A stretch of 8,722 nt of DNA, from assembly GCA_018702715.1 (NCBI GenBank), contig JABIYQ010000320.1:1-8722 (forward strand), read 5' to 3'. Positions within the stretch are counted from its first letter, which is position 1, and each line of letters begins with the position of its first letter. The notes beneath the pieces are model-generated. The model did not search any database, had not been told where the DNA came from, and saw only the letters and a list, made by a program, of their open reading frames with translations. Positions 1 through 5,470 of this stretch are shown in pieces. Made by a program: the position numbers and the translations under genes. Source of the DNA: Desulfobacula sp. (lineage in GTDB: Bacteria > Desulfobacterota > Desulfobacteria > Desulfobacterales > Desulfobacteraceae).

Positions 1-2
1 AA

Positions 3-578
3 GAAGAGATTGGCAGTGAAGGCAGCAGCGGGGCAAAATCAAATTTTCTTGAGGATTTTATGTCTGATCTTCTCTTTATCCGCGGGCAGGATATGGGTAA
101 CCGCAGTCTTAGAAAAGCCTTGATCAACTCATCTTGTCTTTCAGCTGATGTGAATGCTGCCATGGACCCTGATTTTAAAGGAGTTCATGAAGAGATGAAT
201 GCGGCAAAACTGGGGTTCGGGGTCTGCATGACAAAATTTACGGGAGTTGGCGGAAAATCCGGATCAAGTGATGCCAGTGCTGAATTTGTGGGCAAAATCA
301 GACAGATATTTAATAAAAACAAGATTGTCTGGCAGACGGGGGAGCTGGGGAAAATTGATGAGGGCGGCGGCGGCACCGTTGCTAAATTCCTTGCTAAATT
401 CGGGATGAATGTCCTTGATTGCGGCCCAGCAGTTCTTTCCATGCATTCTCCTTTTGAAATATCAAGCAAGGCCGATGTGTATATGACCTATCTTGGATAT
501 AAGGCTTTTTATACGGATAATGATTCCGACCATAATTTTGGCCATGATTCTGGAAATAATTTTGGAAATGGCAAATAA
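3..578 (+). CDS. M18 family zinc aminopeptidase, C-terminal part (5' end outside window)
   Basis: This is the C-terminal portion of an M18 (aspartyl aminopeptidase-like) metallopeptidase, a cytoplasmic enzyme that removes N-terminal residues from peptides. The frame is open from the first bases of the window and reads EEIGSEGSSGA, the family's motif holding the catalytic Glu and a metal-binding Glu. An internal ATG at 60 is therefore not the true start. Further along, SADVNAAMDPDF carries the second metal-site Asp, GKSGSSDASAEF follows, and LSMHSPFEI holds the C-terminal metal-ligand His. The usual fold seems to end at YLGYKAFY. It is followed by an unusual polar tail of about 17 residues, rich in D, H, N and G, that reads into the start of the next gene. 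The overlap with the downstream carboxypeptidase gene suggests co-transcription. The first half of the protein, including the first metal-ligand His, cannot be seen here. The family call is firm; substrate preference is not known. Confidence 0.93.
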   Translation, partial: EEIGSEGSSGAKSNFLEDFMSDLLFIRGQDMGNRSLRKALINSSCLSADVNAAMDPDFKGVHEEMNAAKLGFGVCMTKFTGVGGKSGSSDASAEFVGKIRQIFNKNKIVWQTGELGKIDEGGGGTVAKFLAKFGMNVLDCGPAVLSMHSPFEISSKADVYMTYLGYKAFYTDNDSDHNFGHDSGNNFGNGK

Positions 579-1842
579 AATAAACCGCCCTGCTTGTAAT
601 TTTTTTTTAATTACTTGTAATTTTTTTTTAATTGTCTGTGTGATTGGATTATTTTTTTGCTCTGGCATTTATGCTGAAAATTTGAATGCTAAAAATTTGA
701 ATGCGGGAGTCGTTCTGGCAGACGACCAGGGCAATATCCTTTATGGTCAGAACAGAGAAAAACCTTTTATCCCGGCATCTATTTTAAAAATTTTTACCAG
801 TCTATCCGCCCTTAATATTCTTGGACCAGACTTTCATTTTTCAACGGATTATTATGTTGATCCGGATTCAAAAAATCTTTATCTCAAAGGATTTGGAGAT
901 CCTTTATTGATATCTGAGGTCATTGAAACGCTTTGCCTTGAAATCATTTCAAAAGCAAAGCCGGGCCAGATCCAAGACATTGACACTGATATTGCCAATT
1001 ATATTAACAATTATATCGTCAGGGATATTATTTTGGACCACACGTATTTTTCAGATCAGATTCAGGTGCCGGGCAAAGGACGGTCGCTTAATCCCTATGA
1101 TGCTCCTGTGGGGGCTTTATCTGCCAATTTTAATACGATTTTGTTTCAATGGGATAAGGGAAAAAAAAGATTTGCCAGTGGGGAGTCTCAGACGCCTCTT
1201 TTGCCTGACTTTCTTGGGGAGATAAAAAAAACCGGGTTAAAACAGGGCAGGATTGTTCTTTCAAAACAGCAGAGTTTGATATATCCAGGGCTTCTGGTTA
1301 AATTTTTTCTTGAAAAAAACCATATTGCGGTCACAGGCTCTGCGCGGTTGGGAAAATTTGAGGAGGAAAAAGGCGTGAAAAACACTTTTTTCTCTCCTTT
1401 TGATATAAAGCAGGTTGTACAGAAATTATTAAAATATTCCAATAATTATATGGCAAACCTTGTTTTTCTTGCCATGGGGGCAAAAACTTATGGACCCCCG
1501 GCCACACTTGAAAAAGGAGTTAAGGCCGTCAAGATGTTCTCAAAACAGCGTCTGGGATTTGATGATTTTGTCCTTGCGGAGGGCTCCGGTCTTTCAAGAT
1601 CAAACCGGATCTCTTGTGACCAGATGTTAAAGGTTTTAATTGAGTTTATGCCTTTCCACGGCCTGCTAAAAAAAAAAGATAACGACTTTTTTAAAACAGG
1701 AACCCTTTCCGGTATCCGAACCCGGGCAGGCTATATTTCAGGAAAGGATGGACGACTTTACCCCTACGTCATCATGGTCAACCAAAAAAACAAAGGCTAT
1801 GAAGGCATCCTAAAAAACCTCATCCGCCTCGTCCCCCAATAA
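568..1842 (+). CDS. dacB: D-alanyl-D-alanine carboxypeptidase/endopeptidase, PBP4 type (peptidase S13)
   Basis: This is a penicillin-binding protein 4-like serine peptidase, expected in the periplasm, that trims or cleaves peptidoglycan stem peptides. Numbered from the ATG at 568, all three catalytic motifs are present: SILK near residues 71-74 (nucleophile Ser and Lys), SNN near 291-293, and KTG near 376-378. The protein is about 424 residues, slightly shorter than the E. coli protein. The frame is open upstream to an ATG at 493. I prefer 568 because it gives a normal signal peptide: a short basic start (K, R), a hydrophobic core FFLIVCVIGLFF, and a likely signal peptidase I site after GIYA. 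It also reduces the overlap with the aminopeptidase gene to 11 bp. No strong ribosome binding site decides the start. The signal peptide and the mature N-terminus each hold a tandem duplication (see repeats). The stop codon is followed after 2 bp by the island's repeat. The gene symbol is by family analogy. Confidence 0.9.
   Translation: MANKINRPACNFFLITCNFFLIVCVIGLFFCSGIYAENLNAKNLNAGVVLADDQGNILYGQNREKPFIPASILKIFTSLSALNILGPDFHFSTDYYVDPDSKNLYLKGFGDPLLISEVIETLCLEIISKAKPGQIQDIDTDIANYINNYIVRDIILDHTYFSDQIQVPGKGRSLNPYDAPVGALSANFNTILFQWDKGKKRFASGESQTPLLPDFLGEIKKTGLKQGRIVLSKQQSLIYPGLLVKFFLEKNHIAVTGSARLGKFEEEKGVKNTFFSPFDIKQVVQKLLKYSNNYMANLVFLAMGAKTYGPPATLEKGVKAVKMFSKQRLGFDDFVLAEGSGLSRSNRISCDQMLKVLIEFMPFHGLLKKKDNDFFKTGTLSGIRTRAGYISGKDGRLYPYVIMVNQKNKGYEGILKNLIRLVPQ
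593..634 (+). repeat. Tandem 21-nt duplication with two T9 tracts in the dacB signal peptide
   Basis: Two adjacent 21-nt units, starting CTTGTAA followed by nine T, differ only at the last base. In the dacB frame they encode CNFFLIT and CNFFLIV, so the hydrophobic core of the signal peptide is partly made of a duplicated heptapeptide. Two T9 runs inside a coding region are prone to slippage. Confidence 0.9.
676..705 (+). repeat. Tandem 15-nt duplication at the mature N-terminus of dacB
   Basis: GAAAATTTGAATGCT (676-690) is followed directly by AAAAATTTGAATGCG (691-705), 13 of 15 identical. They encode ENLNA and KNLNA just after the predicted signal peptide cleavage site. The duplication is in frame and lies outside the catalytic domain. 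Confidence 0.88.
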
Positions 1843-1844
1843 TT

Positions 1845-1870
1845 GGGGTCAGGCTTGCATAGTTGCGTTA
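1845..1870 (+). repeat. Solo copy of the 26-bp island repeat, 2 bp after the dacB stop
   Basis: A complete copy, from GGGGTCAGGCTTGC to ATAGTTGCGTTA. It begins two bases after the dacB TAA. The gene end and the repeat start together form a 15-nt inverted repeat, CCCCAAT-A-ATTGGGG, at 1834-1848. No T-run follows, so a classical intrinsic terminator is not supported. Confidence 0.92.
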
Positions 1871-1879
1871 ACCTCTGTA

Positions 1880-2042
1880 ACCTCTGGGGTCAGGCTTGCA
1901 TAGTTGCGTTATCGGGGGACAATGTTGTCAATCCTGGCTTATTGTCTTTATTTCCTCAATCAATCGTTCGATTTTTTCCTGTACTGCGGAAAACTTTGTT
2001 ATTTTATCCCTCAGATTTGTAACCTGTCTACTCATGGTCGAT
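1880..2042 (-). pseudogene. Truncated transposase-element end: repeat plus last ~37 codons of tnpA
   Basis: This 163-bp stretch matches 2797-2959 without gaps and with a single difference (C at 1946, T at 2863), which is synonymous in the tnpA reading frame. It contains the 26-bp repeat at 1886-1911, the 12-nt inverted repeat GACAATGTTGTC at 1918-1929, and the tnpA 3' end on the - strand including its TGA (1928-1930). Similarity stops abruptly at 2042, so the rest of the transposase gene is missing. It is either the remnant of a second element or a copy made together with the HigBA segment. With the intact end at 2797-2959 it forms a direct repeat around the HigBA genes. Confidence 0.9.
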
Positions 2043-2092
2043 TCTATTGTAAGGGTCTGATCCTGCCAAGTTCTTATTTTTAAAAAAAAATA

Positions 2093-2121
2093 TTGACATT
2101 TTGTAGCTTAAAAGCTACTTT
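2093..2121 (+). promoter_or_regulatory. Promoter and palindromic operator of higBA
   Basis: A -35 box TTGACA (2093-2098) and a -10-like TACTTT (2116-2121) are 17 bp apart. Between them, overlapping the -10, lies a perfect inverted repeat GTAGCTT-AA-AAGCTAC (2103-2118). This is a natural operator for autorepression by the HTH antitoxin. The predicted transcription start falls at or within a base or two of the higB ATG at 2129, so the mRNA may be leaderless. Confidence 0.72.
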
Positions 2122-2128
2122 AGATTAA

Positions 2129-2461
2129 ATGAAAACCACTGAGAGAATCATTCAAGAATACATCACCCGGGAAGGTAAAAACTATTTCAGAGAATGGTTT
2201 GAATCCTTGAAAGATGTCCGGACCCAGGCAAAGATTGATGTAAGGCTTGGAAGATTGCGCCTTGGTAACTTTGGGGATACAAAGGGCTTGGGGAAGGGTG
2301 TATATGAATTGAGAATTCATTTTGGCCCTGGATATCGCATCTATTACGGCCTGGAAGGGAATAAAATTGTTATATTACTTTGTGCCGGTGATAAAAACAG
2401 CCAAAAAAAGGATATCAAAAAGGCAGTTGCCTTTTGGGAAGAATACAAAGGAGAAAAATGA
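2129..2461 (+). CDS. higB: HigB/RelE-like toxin (Gp49-like, addiction module killer family)
   Basis: This 110-residue protein matches the HigB-type branch of the RelE/ParE superfamily, whose characterised members cleave mRNA on the ribosome. The family signature is visible in order: REWFESLKD near residue 21, RLGRLRLGNFGD near 39-50, KGVYELRIHFGPGYRIYY near 56-73, then VILLCAGDKNSQKKDI near 81-95. It lies first in the pair, toxin before antitoxin, as usual for HigBA. It overlaps the antitoxin gene, which indicates translational coupling. I see no Shine-Dalgarno sequence before the ATG, and the promoter sits so close that the transcript may start at the ATG itself. The key Arg, Tyr and Lys positions of the family look intact, so the toxin is probably functional. 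The gene symbol is by family resemblance. Confidence 0.88.
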   Translation: MKTTERIIQEYITREGKNYFREWFESLKDVRTQAKIDVRLGRLRLGNFGDTKGLGKGVYELRIHFGPGYRIYYGLEGNKIVILLCAGDKNSQKKDIKKAVAFWEEYKGEK

Positions 2462-2757
2462 TGGCCACTGTAAATTATCAAGAAGGACTTTTAAAACGAC
2501 TACAGGACCGAGAATATGCCTCCGAATATCTGAATGAAGCATTAAAGGAAGGCTCCCAGGAAACGTTCATGCTGGCGCTTCGGGATGTAGCAAAGGCTAA
2601 AGGAATAACCCTTGCCGCCAAGCAAGCAAATCTTAATCGGGAAGCCATGTACAGGATGTTATCAGAAAAAGGGAATCCCAACCTCTCAAGCCTGAATAAA
2701 TTGTTGGATACCCTAGGGCTCACATTGAGTATCGGAACGAAAGAAAGTGCTGCCTAA
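2461..2757 (+). CDS. higA: HigA-like HTH antitoxin (addiction module antidote protein)
   Basis: This 98-residue partner of the upstream toxin neutralises it by binding and probably represses the shared promoter. A Cro/C1-type helix-turn-helix spans about residues 38-90: FMLALRDVAKAKGITLAAK, then NREAMYRMLS and NLSSLNKLLDTLGLTL. This is the layout of the short 'probable antidote' family. Two ATGs are adjacent, at 2458 and 2461. AAGGAG at 2448-2453 leaves 4 and 7 bases respectively, so I prefer 2461; either way the gene overlaps the toxin stop (ATGA). The stop is followed by a short spacer and then the left end of the transposase element at 2803. Confidence 0.87.
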   Translation: MATVNYQEGLLKRLQDREYASEYLNEALKEGSQETFMLALRDVAKAKGITLAAKQANLNREAMYRMLSEKGNPNLSSLNKLLDTLGLTLSIGTKESAA

Positions 2758-2844
2758 GCGCCATCAGAAGACAGGGTCTGACTCTGGTAAGTTTTTACCT
2801 CTGGGGTCAGGCTTGCATAGTTGCGTTATCGGGGGACAATGTTG

Positions 2845-3798
2845 TCAATCCTGGCTTATTGTTTTTATTTCCTCAATCAATCGTTCGATTTTTTCCTGTA
2901 CTGCGGAAAACTTTGTTATTTTATCCCTCAGATTTGTAACCTGTCTACTCATGGTCGATATCTCCTTTTCCAAATATATGGAAACATCTTTGAGGGTATG
3001 CCGTGTGTGATCAACTGCAAGTAATGCTATTACTGAACGTGCTTCTACTACAGGTCTGCTTCTATTTTTGCCGATTATGTTTTGACTAAAGGTATTATAT
3101 TTTTCAGCAACCAGGGCCGTCAGTGTATCAAGGCTTATGTTTGATGCAGATTGATCATCTGCCTGATTAAGAGCCTTGTGGACAAAATGGTCACCCCCAA
3201 GTATTCGTCCCTGTGTGCCGCCTTTTCGCAACAATTCCAAACGGTCTATTTCTATTGGCTGTCCCATGAAATGAAGATAACTAATCTTTGCTGCTTCTTG
3301 CGTCTGTCCAAACAATTCAAGTGCCGGGTCAACGCAAAGCCAGTGTGAGGCTTTATCCGACGAAAGGTATGCACGATGACTGCTATCCGGATAATCTTGA
3401 GGGTCGTTCACTAACTCGGCACGCACGGGATTGAGATGAATATATCTGATGATCTCAAGAAGATATCCTTCGCGCTCGACCAGGATAGCCCTGTAGCGCC
3501 CTTGAAACAGATGCCCAACACGATCATACCGATGGTTAAACCATCCCGTATAGCGCTGCGAAAGGCTCTGCATCATTTTAGACAGCGGGGTGTCTGACAC
3601 CTGTAGCGCCATGTGTACATGATTTTTCATCCAGCAATAAGCACACAGTCTTAAGTTGTGCTTTTCCAGCCCCTGGCTGAGGATCTCTTCAAACCGCCTG
3701 ATATCATCTTTACCATGAAAAATGGTCTGTTTAGCATTTCCGCGCAGCATAACATGGTAAAATGCACCAGGGTAGTGGATACGTAATTTTCTGGCCAT
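2845..3798 (-). CDS. REP-associated tyrosine transposase (Y1, HUH) with DnaA-like C-terminal domain
   Basis: This 317-residue transposase belongs to the IS200/RAYT group, which cut and join single-stranded DNA at short structured repeats. The N-terminus ARKLRIHYPGAFYHVMLRG is typical. The HUH motif is at H60-V-H62 within MKNHVHMAL. The catalytic tyrosine is most likely Y112 in GYLLEIIRYIHLNPVRA. The Y1 domain seems to end near residue 140. A second region at about 215-290 (DTLTALVAEKY, then ARSVIALLAVDHTRHTLKDV, then EISTMSRQV) resembles the duplex-DNA-binding domain IV of DnaA, a fusion seen in some long Y1 transposases; the C-terminus is a charged helix. The start is well supported by GAAGGAGG (3803-3810) four bases upstream of the ATG. 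All catalytic motifs are present and no frameshift is seen, so the enzyme could still act on the many repeat copies nearby. Confidence 0.9.
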   Translation of the reverse strand: MARKLRIHYPGAFYHVMLRGNAKQTIFHGKDDIRRFEEILSQGLEKHNLRLCAYCWMKNHVHMALQVSDTPLSKMMQSLSQRYTGWFNHRYDRVGHLFQGRYRAILVEREGYLLEIIRYIHLNPVRAELVNDPQDYPDSSHRAYLSSDKASHWLCVDPALELFGQTQEAAKISYLHFMGQPIEIDRLELLRKGGTQGRILGGDHFVHKALNQADDQSASNISLDTLTALVAEKYNTFSQNIIGKNRSRPVVEARSVIALLAVDHTRHTLKDVSIYLEKEISTMSRQVTNLRDKITKFSAVQEKIERLIEEIKTISQD

Positions 3799-3864
3799 AC
3801 CCCCTCCTTCAAAGCTTTTAAGGAATCATGATCTTTTACCCGAAGAAATTAAAACCATAACTCC

Positions 3865-3892
3865 CATATAAAACGATAACGCAACTATGCAA
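3865..3892 (-). promoter_or_regulatory. Possible tnpA promoter with its -35 inside the terminal repeat
   Basis: On the - strand, TTGCAT (3887-3892, within the repeat) and TATATG (3865-3870) are 16 bp apart, pointing into tnpA. Each matches the sigma70 consensus at only four of six positions, so this is a weak call. If real, any repeat copy could supply a -35 box to neighbouring DNA. Confidence 0.28.
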
Positions 3893-4280
3893 GCCTGACC
3901 CAATTAAACACTTTAATTGGAAAGAGTGCCATTGATTTATCAATACTGGCTAATGAAAGATTTTCCAATTTGGATTGAGCTGCCAGCATCCGGTCAAAGG
4001 GATCTCGATGGGAAATATCCCAGCTTCCAGCCAGTTGAGCATGTTCAGGAGTAATATCCAATGGTTTAAATCCTGCTTTTATAATCCATTCCGGAACATT
4101 TGCCGCTACTGAAGAAGCTTCAGGCAGTTTCCCCAAACGAAATTTTGTAGCAATTTCCCAGACCGATGCTGAGCTCACATATATTGGATGATTAATATTT
4201 TGGATGTAATTTTTAATTTTAACCGGTAACCGAACGTCATCAAAAAGCCACCAAAGAAAAATATGTGTATCAATTATCAT
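3885..4280 (-). CDS. vapC: VapC-type PIN-domain toxin, end rewritten by the island repeat
   Basis: A PIN-domain ribonuclease of the VapC family, usually a tRNA- or rRNA-cleaving toxin held by its antitoxin. Acidic site residues are visible: D4 in MIIDTHIFLW, E42 in SVWEIATK, D93 and D96 in HRDPFDRMLAAQ, and D114 in ASIDKSM. The length, 131 residues, is close to the norm. The natural fold appears to end at IKVFNW, where relatives typically stop. The final VRLA and the TAG stop are encoded by the 26-bp repeat forming the right end of the transposase element. The antitoxin gene lies 6 bp upstream, with only a weak ribosome binding site in between, so translation is likely coupled. Whether the four extra residues affect activity is not visible from sequence. 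Confidence 0.9.
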   Translation of the reverse strand: MIIDTHIFLWWLFDDVRLPVKIKNYIQNINHPIYVSSASVWEIATKFRLGKLPEASSVAANVPEWIIKAGFKPLDITPEHAQLAGSWDISHRDPFDRMLAAQSKLENLSLASIDKSMALFPIKVFNWVRLA

Positions 4281-4286
4281 TAAGTT

Positions 4287-4508
4287 TTATTCCCAGTTTT
4301 GAAGTTCTTTTTCAGGTAGAGGTTCAAAAAAACCATCTGTTACATTGCCTTTGGCAATACCTGCTATTCTTGTGGTAACTTGTTTTAAGGGGACTAATTT
4401 TGCATAAGGCTTGCCAGCTTTTGCAATAATAATTTCTTCCCCCGAATGTACCCGGACCAGTAATTTTGAAAAATGGGTTTTTGCATAATGGATATTTAAT
4501 ATTTCCAT
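4287..4508 (-). CDS. Phd/YefM-type antitoxin (VapB partner of the PIN toxin)
   Basis: This 73-residue protein begins MEILNIHYAKTHFSKLLVRV and continues EEIIIAKAGKPYAKLVPL, the classic Phd/YefM fold that binds operator DNA with its N-terminal half. The C-terminal half (TDGFFEPLPEKELQNWE) is the expected flexible toxin-binding tail. AGGTGG lies about six bases before the ATG, supporting the start. The gene is immediately upstream of the PIN toxin, and Phd-like antitoxins commonly pair with this PIN subgroup. It is preceded by a promoter with two exact 10-nt direct repeats, which are probably its binding sites. Confidence 0.88.
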   Translation of the reverse strand: MEILNIHYAKTHFSKLLVRVHSGEEIIIAKAGKPYAKLVPLKQVTTRIAGIAKGNVTDGFFEPLPEKELQNWE

Positions 4509-4528
4509 GATTTACCACCTTTTCTTAG

Positions 4529-4575
4529 CTTTAGTCTATTTTCTTTAGTCTATATGATTAATTAGATTGCGTCAA
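4529..4575 (-). promoter_or_regulatory. Promoter and direct-repeat operator of the Phd-VapC pair
   Basis: On the - strand, -35 TTGACG (4570-4575) and -10 TAGACT (4547-4552) are 17 bp apart. The 10-nt sequence TAGACTAAAG occurs twice, at 4543-4552 and 4529-4538, with a 14-bp period. The first copy overlaps the -10 box. The placement fits autorepression by the Phd-like antitoxin. Confidence 0.65.
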
Positions 4576-4702
4576 GAAATGTCATATTCTTACCAGGCTT
4601 AACAAATGTAAATATTCTTAAGTCCCGATGACAGTGGTTTGTGGATTTGATAGAAATTTGATTAGGAGATGTCTGATCCAATAATAATAGTTGCTCCCTC
4701 CT
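4553..4702. other. AT-rich intergenic stretch between the two VapC loci
   Basis: It holds the upstream part of the Phd-VapC promoter. The rest, to the repeat at 4703, shows no open frame with a start and ribosome binding site, no clear hairpin and no similarity to the neighbouring repeats. Confidence 0.5.
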
Positions 4703-4728
4703 TAACGCAACTATGCAAGCCTGACCCC
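4703..4728 (-). repeat. Solo copy of the 26-bp island repeat, 1 bp after the second vapC stop
   Basis: A complete inverted-orientation copy whose GGGG end lies one base downstream of the second vapC stop codon. Identity with the minus-strand copy of the hairpin at 5498-5523 extends a further 5 bp, giving a 31-bp match (4698-4728 and 5493-5523). On the - strand the extension reads AAGGAG directly after the repeat. Confidence 0.92.
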
Positions 4729-4729
4729 A

Positions 4730-5131
4730 CTAAGAAATGGCCCAGTCCTCGACTTTCAATTTGTGGATCCGACCGAATTCTTTTACATTATGAGTGACAA
4801 CTATGAGCTTGTTTGCCATAGCAATAGATGCGATCTGGGTGTCTCTTTCACTGATCACCCTGCCTTCTCTTTCAAGTTGCGACCTTATAACAGCATATTC
4901 CCCGGCCGCTGCTTCATCAAAAGAGTACATGCCCAATAACGACGATATATGTTTTATTTTTAATCGCCTTTCTTTCTTTTTTATGGAGGATTTCTCTATT
5001 CCGTACAATATCTCAGCCAGGGTAATGGTTGATAAAAATAAATCTGAAGGAACTTGTCTTTTAACCCGGTCGATCACTTGCCTGTCACCCCACATCCAAT
5101 AACTGATGATATTTGTATCCAGCAGGTACAT
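4730..5131 (-). CDS. vapC: VapC-type PIN-domain toxin (second locus)
   Basis: A PIN-domain endoribonuclease of 133 residues from a different VapC subgroup than the neighbour at 3885-4280. D5 in YLLDTNIIS, E40 in TLAEILYGIE and D97 in SERDTQIASIAMA form the acidic site. VVTHNVKEFGRI near residues 111-122 is the usual last motif, and the protein ends with the family-typical VEDW plus three residues. AGGAGA lies five bases upstream of the ATG. The AbrB-type antitoxin gene lies 11 bp upstream, so the pair is an operon. The stop codon is one base from a repeat copy. All active-site residues are present, so the toxin is probably functional. Confidence 0.92.
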   Translation of the reverse strand: MYLLDTNIISYWMWGDRQVIDRVKRQVPSDLFLSTITLAEILYGIEKSSIKKKERRLKIKHISSLLGMYSFDEAAAGEYAVIRSQLEREGRVISERDTQIASIAMANKLIVVTHNVKEFGRIHKLKVEDWAIS

Positions 5132-5142
5132 ATCTCTCCTGG

Positions 5143-5373
5143 TTAATCCAGACTAAAGTTTTTTGATGGCAGAGCTTCAGGTATTTTAAAATCTTTATCC
5201 GTGAGGAAAACATCCCAGAAACCCTCCGGCCATTTGCTTCTTTCAAGCGGTTCAAGTATTACCTTATCACCCTTTTTGCTGATTTTTACTTCACTTCCCC
5301 TGAAACGAAACTCTTTGGGTATCCGTACGGCTTGCGATCGGCCATTTTGAAATATTTTTGCTATTAATTCCAT
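5143..5373 (-). CDS. vapB: VapB antitoxin, AbrB/SpoVT-like (VagC family)
   Basis: This 76-residue antitoxin has the swapped-hairpin DNA-binding motif at its N-terminus: AKIFQNGRSQAVRIPKEFRF, then SEVKISKKGDKVILEPL. The C-terminal part (KWPEGFWDVFLTDKDFKIPE) is the usual toxin-binding segment. A G-rich Shine-Dalgarno (AAGGGGG) lies about six bases before the ATG. The gene directly precedes its PIN toxin. A clear promoter with a palindromic operator lies upstream, so the antitoxin probably represses its own operon together with VapC. Confidence 0.91.
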   Translation of the reverse strand: MELIAKIFQNGRSQAVRIPKEFRFRGSEVKISKKGDKVILEPLERSKWPEGFWDVFLTDKDFKIPEALPSKNFSLD

Positions 5374-5396
5374 GGTCTACCCCCTTTTTATAGCAT

Positions 5397-5436
5397 TGAT
5401 ATATATCAGTATATACCATTTATCAACAAAGTCCAA
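5397..5436 (-). promoter_or_regulatory. Promoter and palindromic operator of the second vapBC
   Basis: On the - strand, -35 TTGGAC (5431-5436) and -10 TATACT (5408-5413) are 17 bp apart. Directly downstream, a perfect 12-nt palindrome TGATATATATCA (5397-5408) covers the end of the -10 and the likely transcription start. This fits an AbrB-type antitoxin operator. Confidence 0.68.
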
Positions 5437-5443
5437 TATATTT

Positions 5444-5470
5444 GTATTTGGGGTCATGTATTTGGGGTCA
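5444..5470 (+). repeat. Stuttered left end of the island repeat
   Basis: GTATTTGGGGTCA at 5444-5456 is repeated at 5458-5470, where it runs on into the full repeat copy. The first occurrence contains only the first seven bases of the repeat (GGGGTCA) plus the flanking GTATTT. Confidence 0.85.

Larger units (their letters stand above)
2803..3901 (-). mobile_element. REP-type (Y1/HUH) transposase element with 28-bp inverted ends
   Basis: The tnpA gene is enclosed by inverted copies of the island repeat. Positions 2804-2831 are the exact reverse complement of 3874-3901 (28 bp). The left copy has one more G (2803) than the right. A 12-nt inverted repeat GACAATGTTGTC (2835-2846) lies just inside the left end and overlaps the tnpA stop. 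No target-site duplication is visible, as expected for HUH single-strand transposases. The left junction follows a 25-nt motif that also occurs upstream of higB. The right junction falls in the last codons of vapC. The element is about 1.1 kb and appears intact. Confidence 0.85.

Noticed and set aside
60..62. ATG at 60 as the start of the aminopeptidase
   Set aside because: The frame is open upstream and encodes the conserved EEIGSEG active-site motif, so this Met is internal.
493..567. Upstream ATG at 493 as the start of dacB
   Set aside because: It would give an 86-bp overlap with the aminopeptidase and a long hydrophobic stretch ahead of a normal signal peptide. The ATG at 568 fits better.
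185..668. Minus-strand open frames over the aminopeptidase/dacB junction
   Set aside because: They are antisense to two genes with clear family motifs and have low-complexity translations.
1834..1848. Inverted repeat CCCCAAT-A-ATTGGGG at the dacB end as an intrinsic terminator
   Set aside because: The loop is one base and no T-run follows. It arises at the junction of the gene end with the repeat.
2747..3024. Two + strand open frames overlapping the left element end and tnpA 3' region
   Set aside because: They are antisense to the tnpA C-terminus and translate the repeat itself. They have no ribosome binding site and no recognisable domain.
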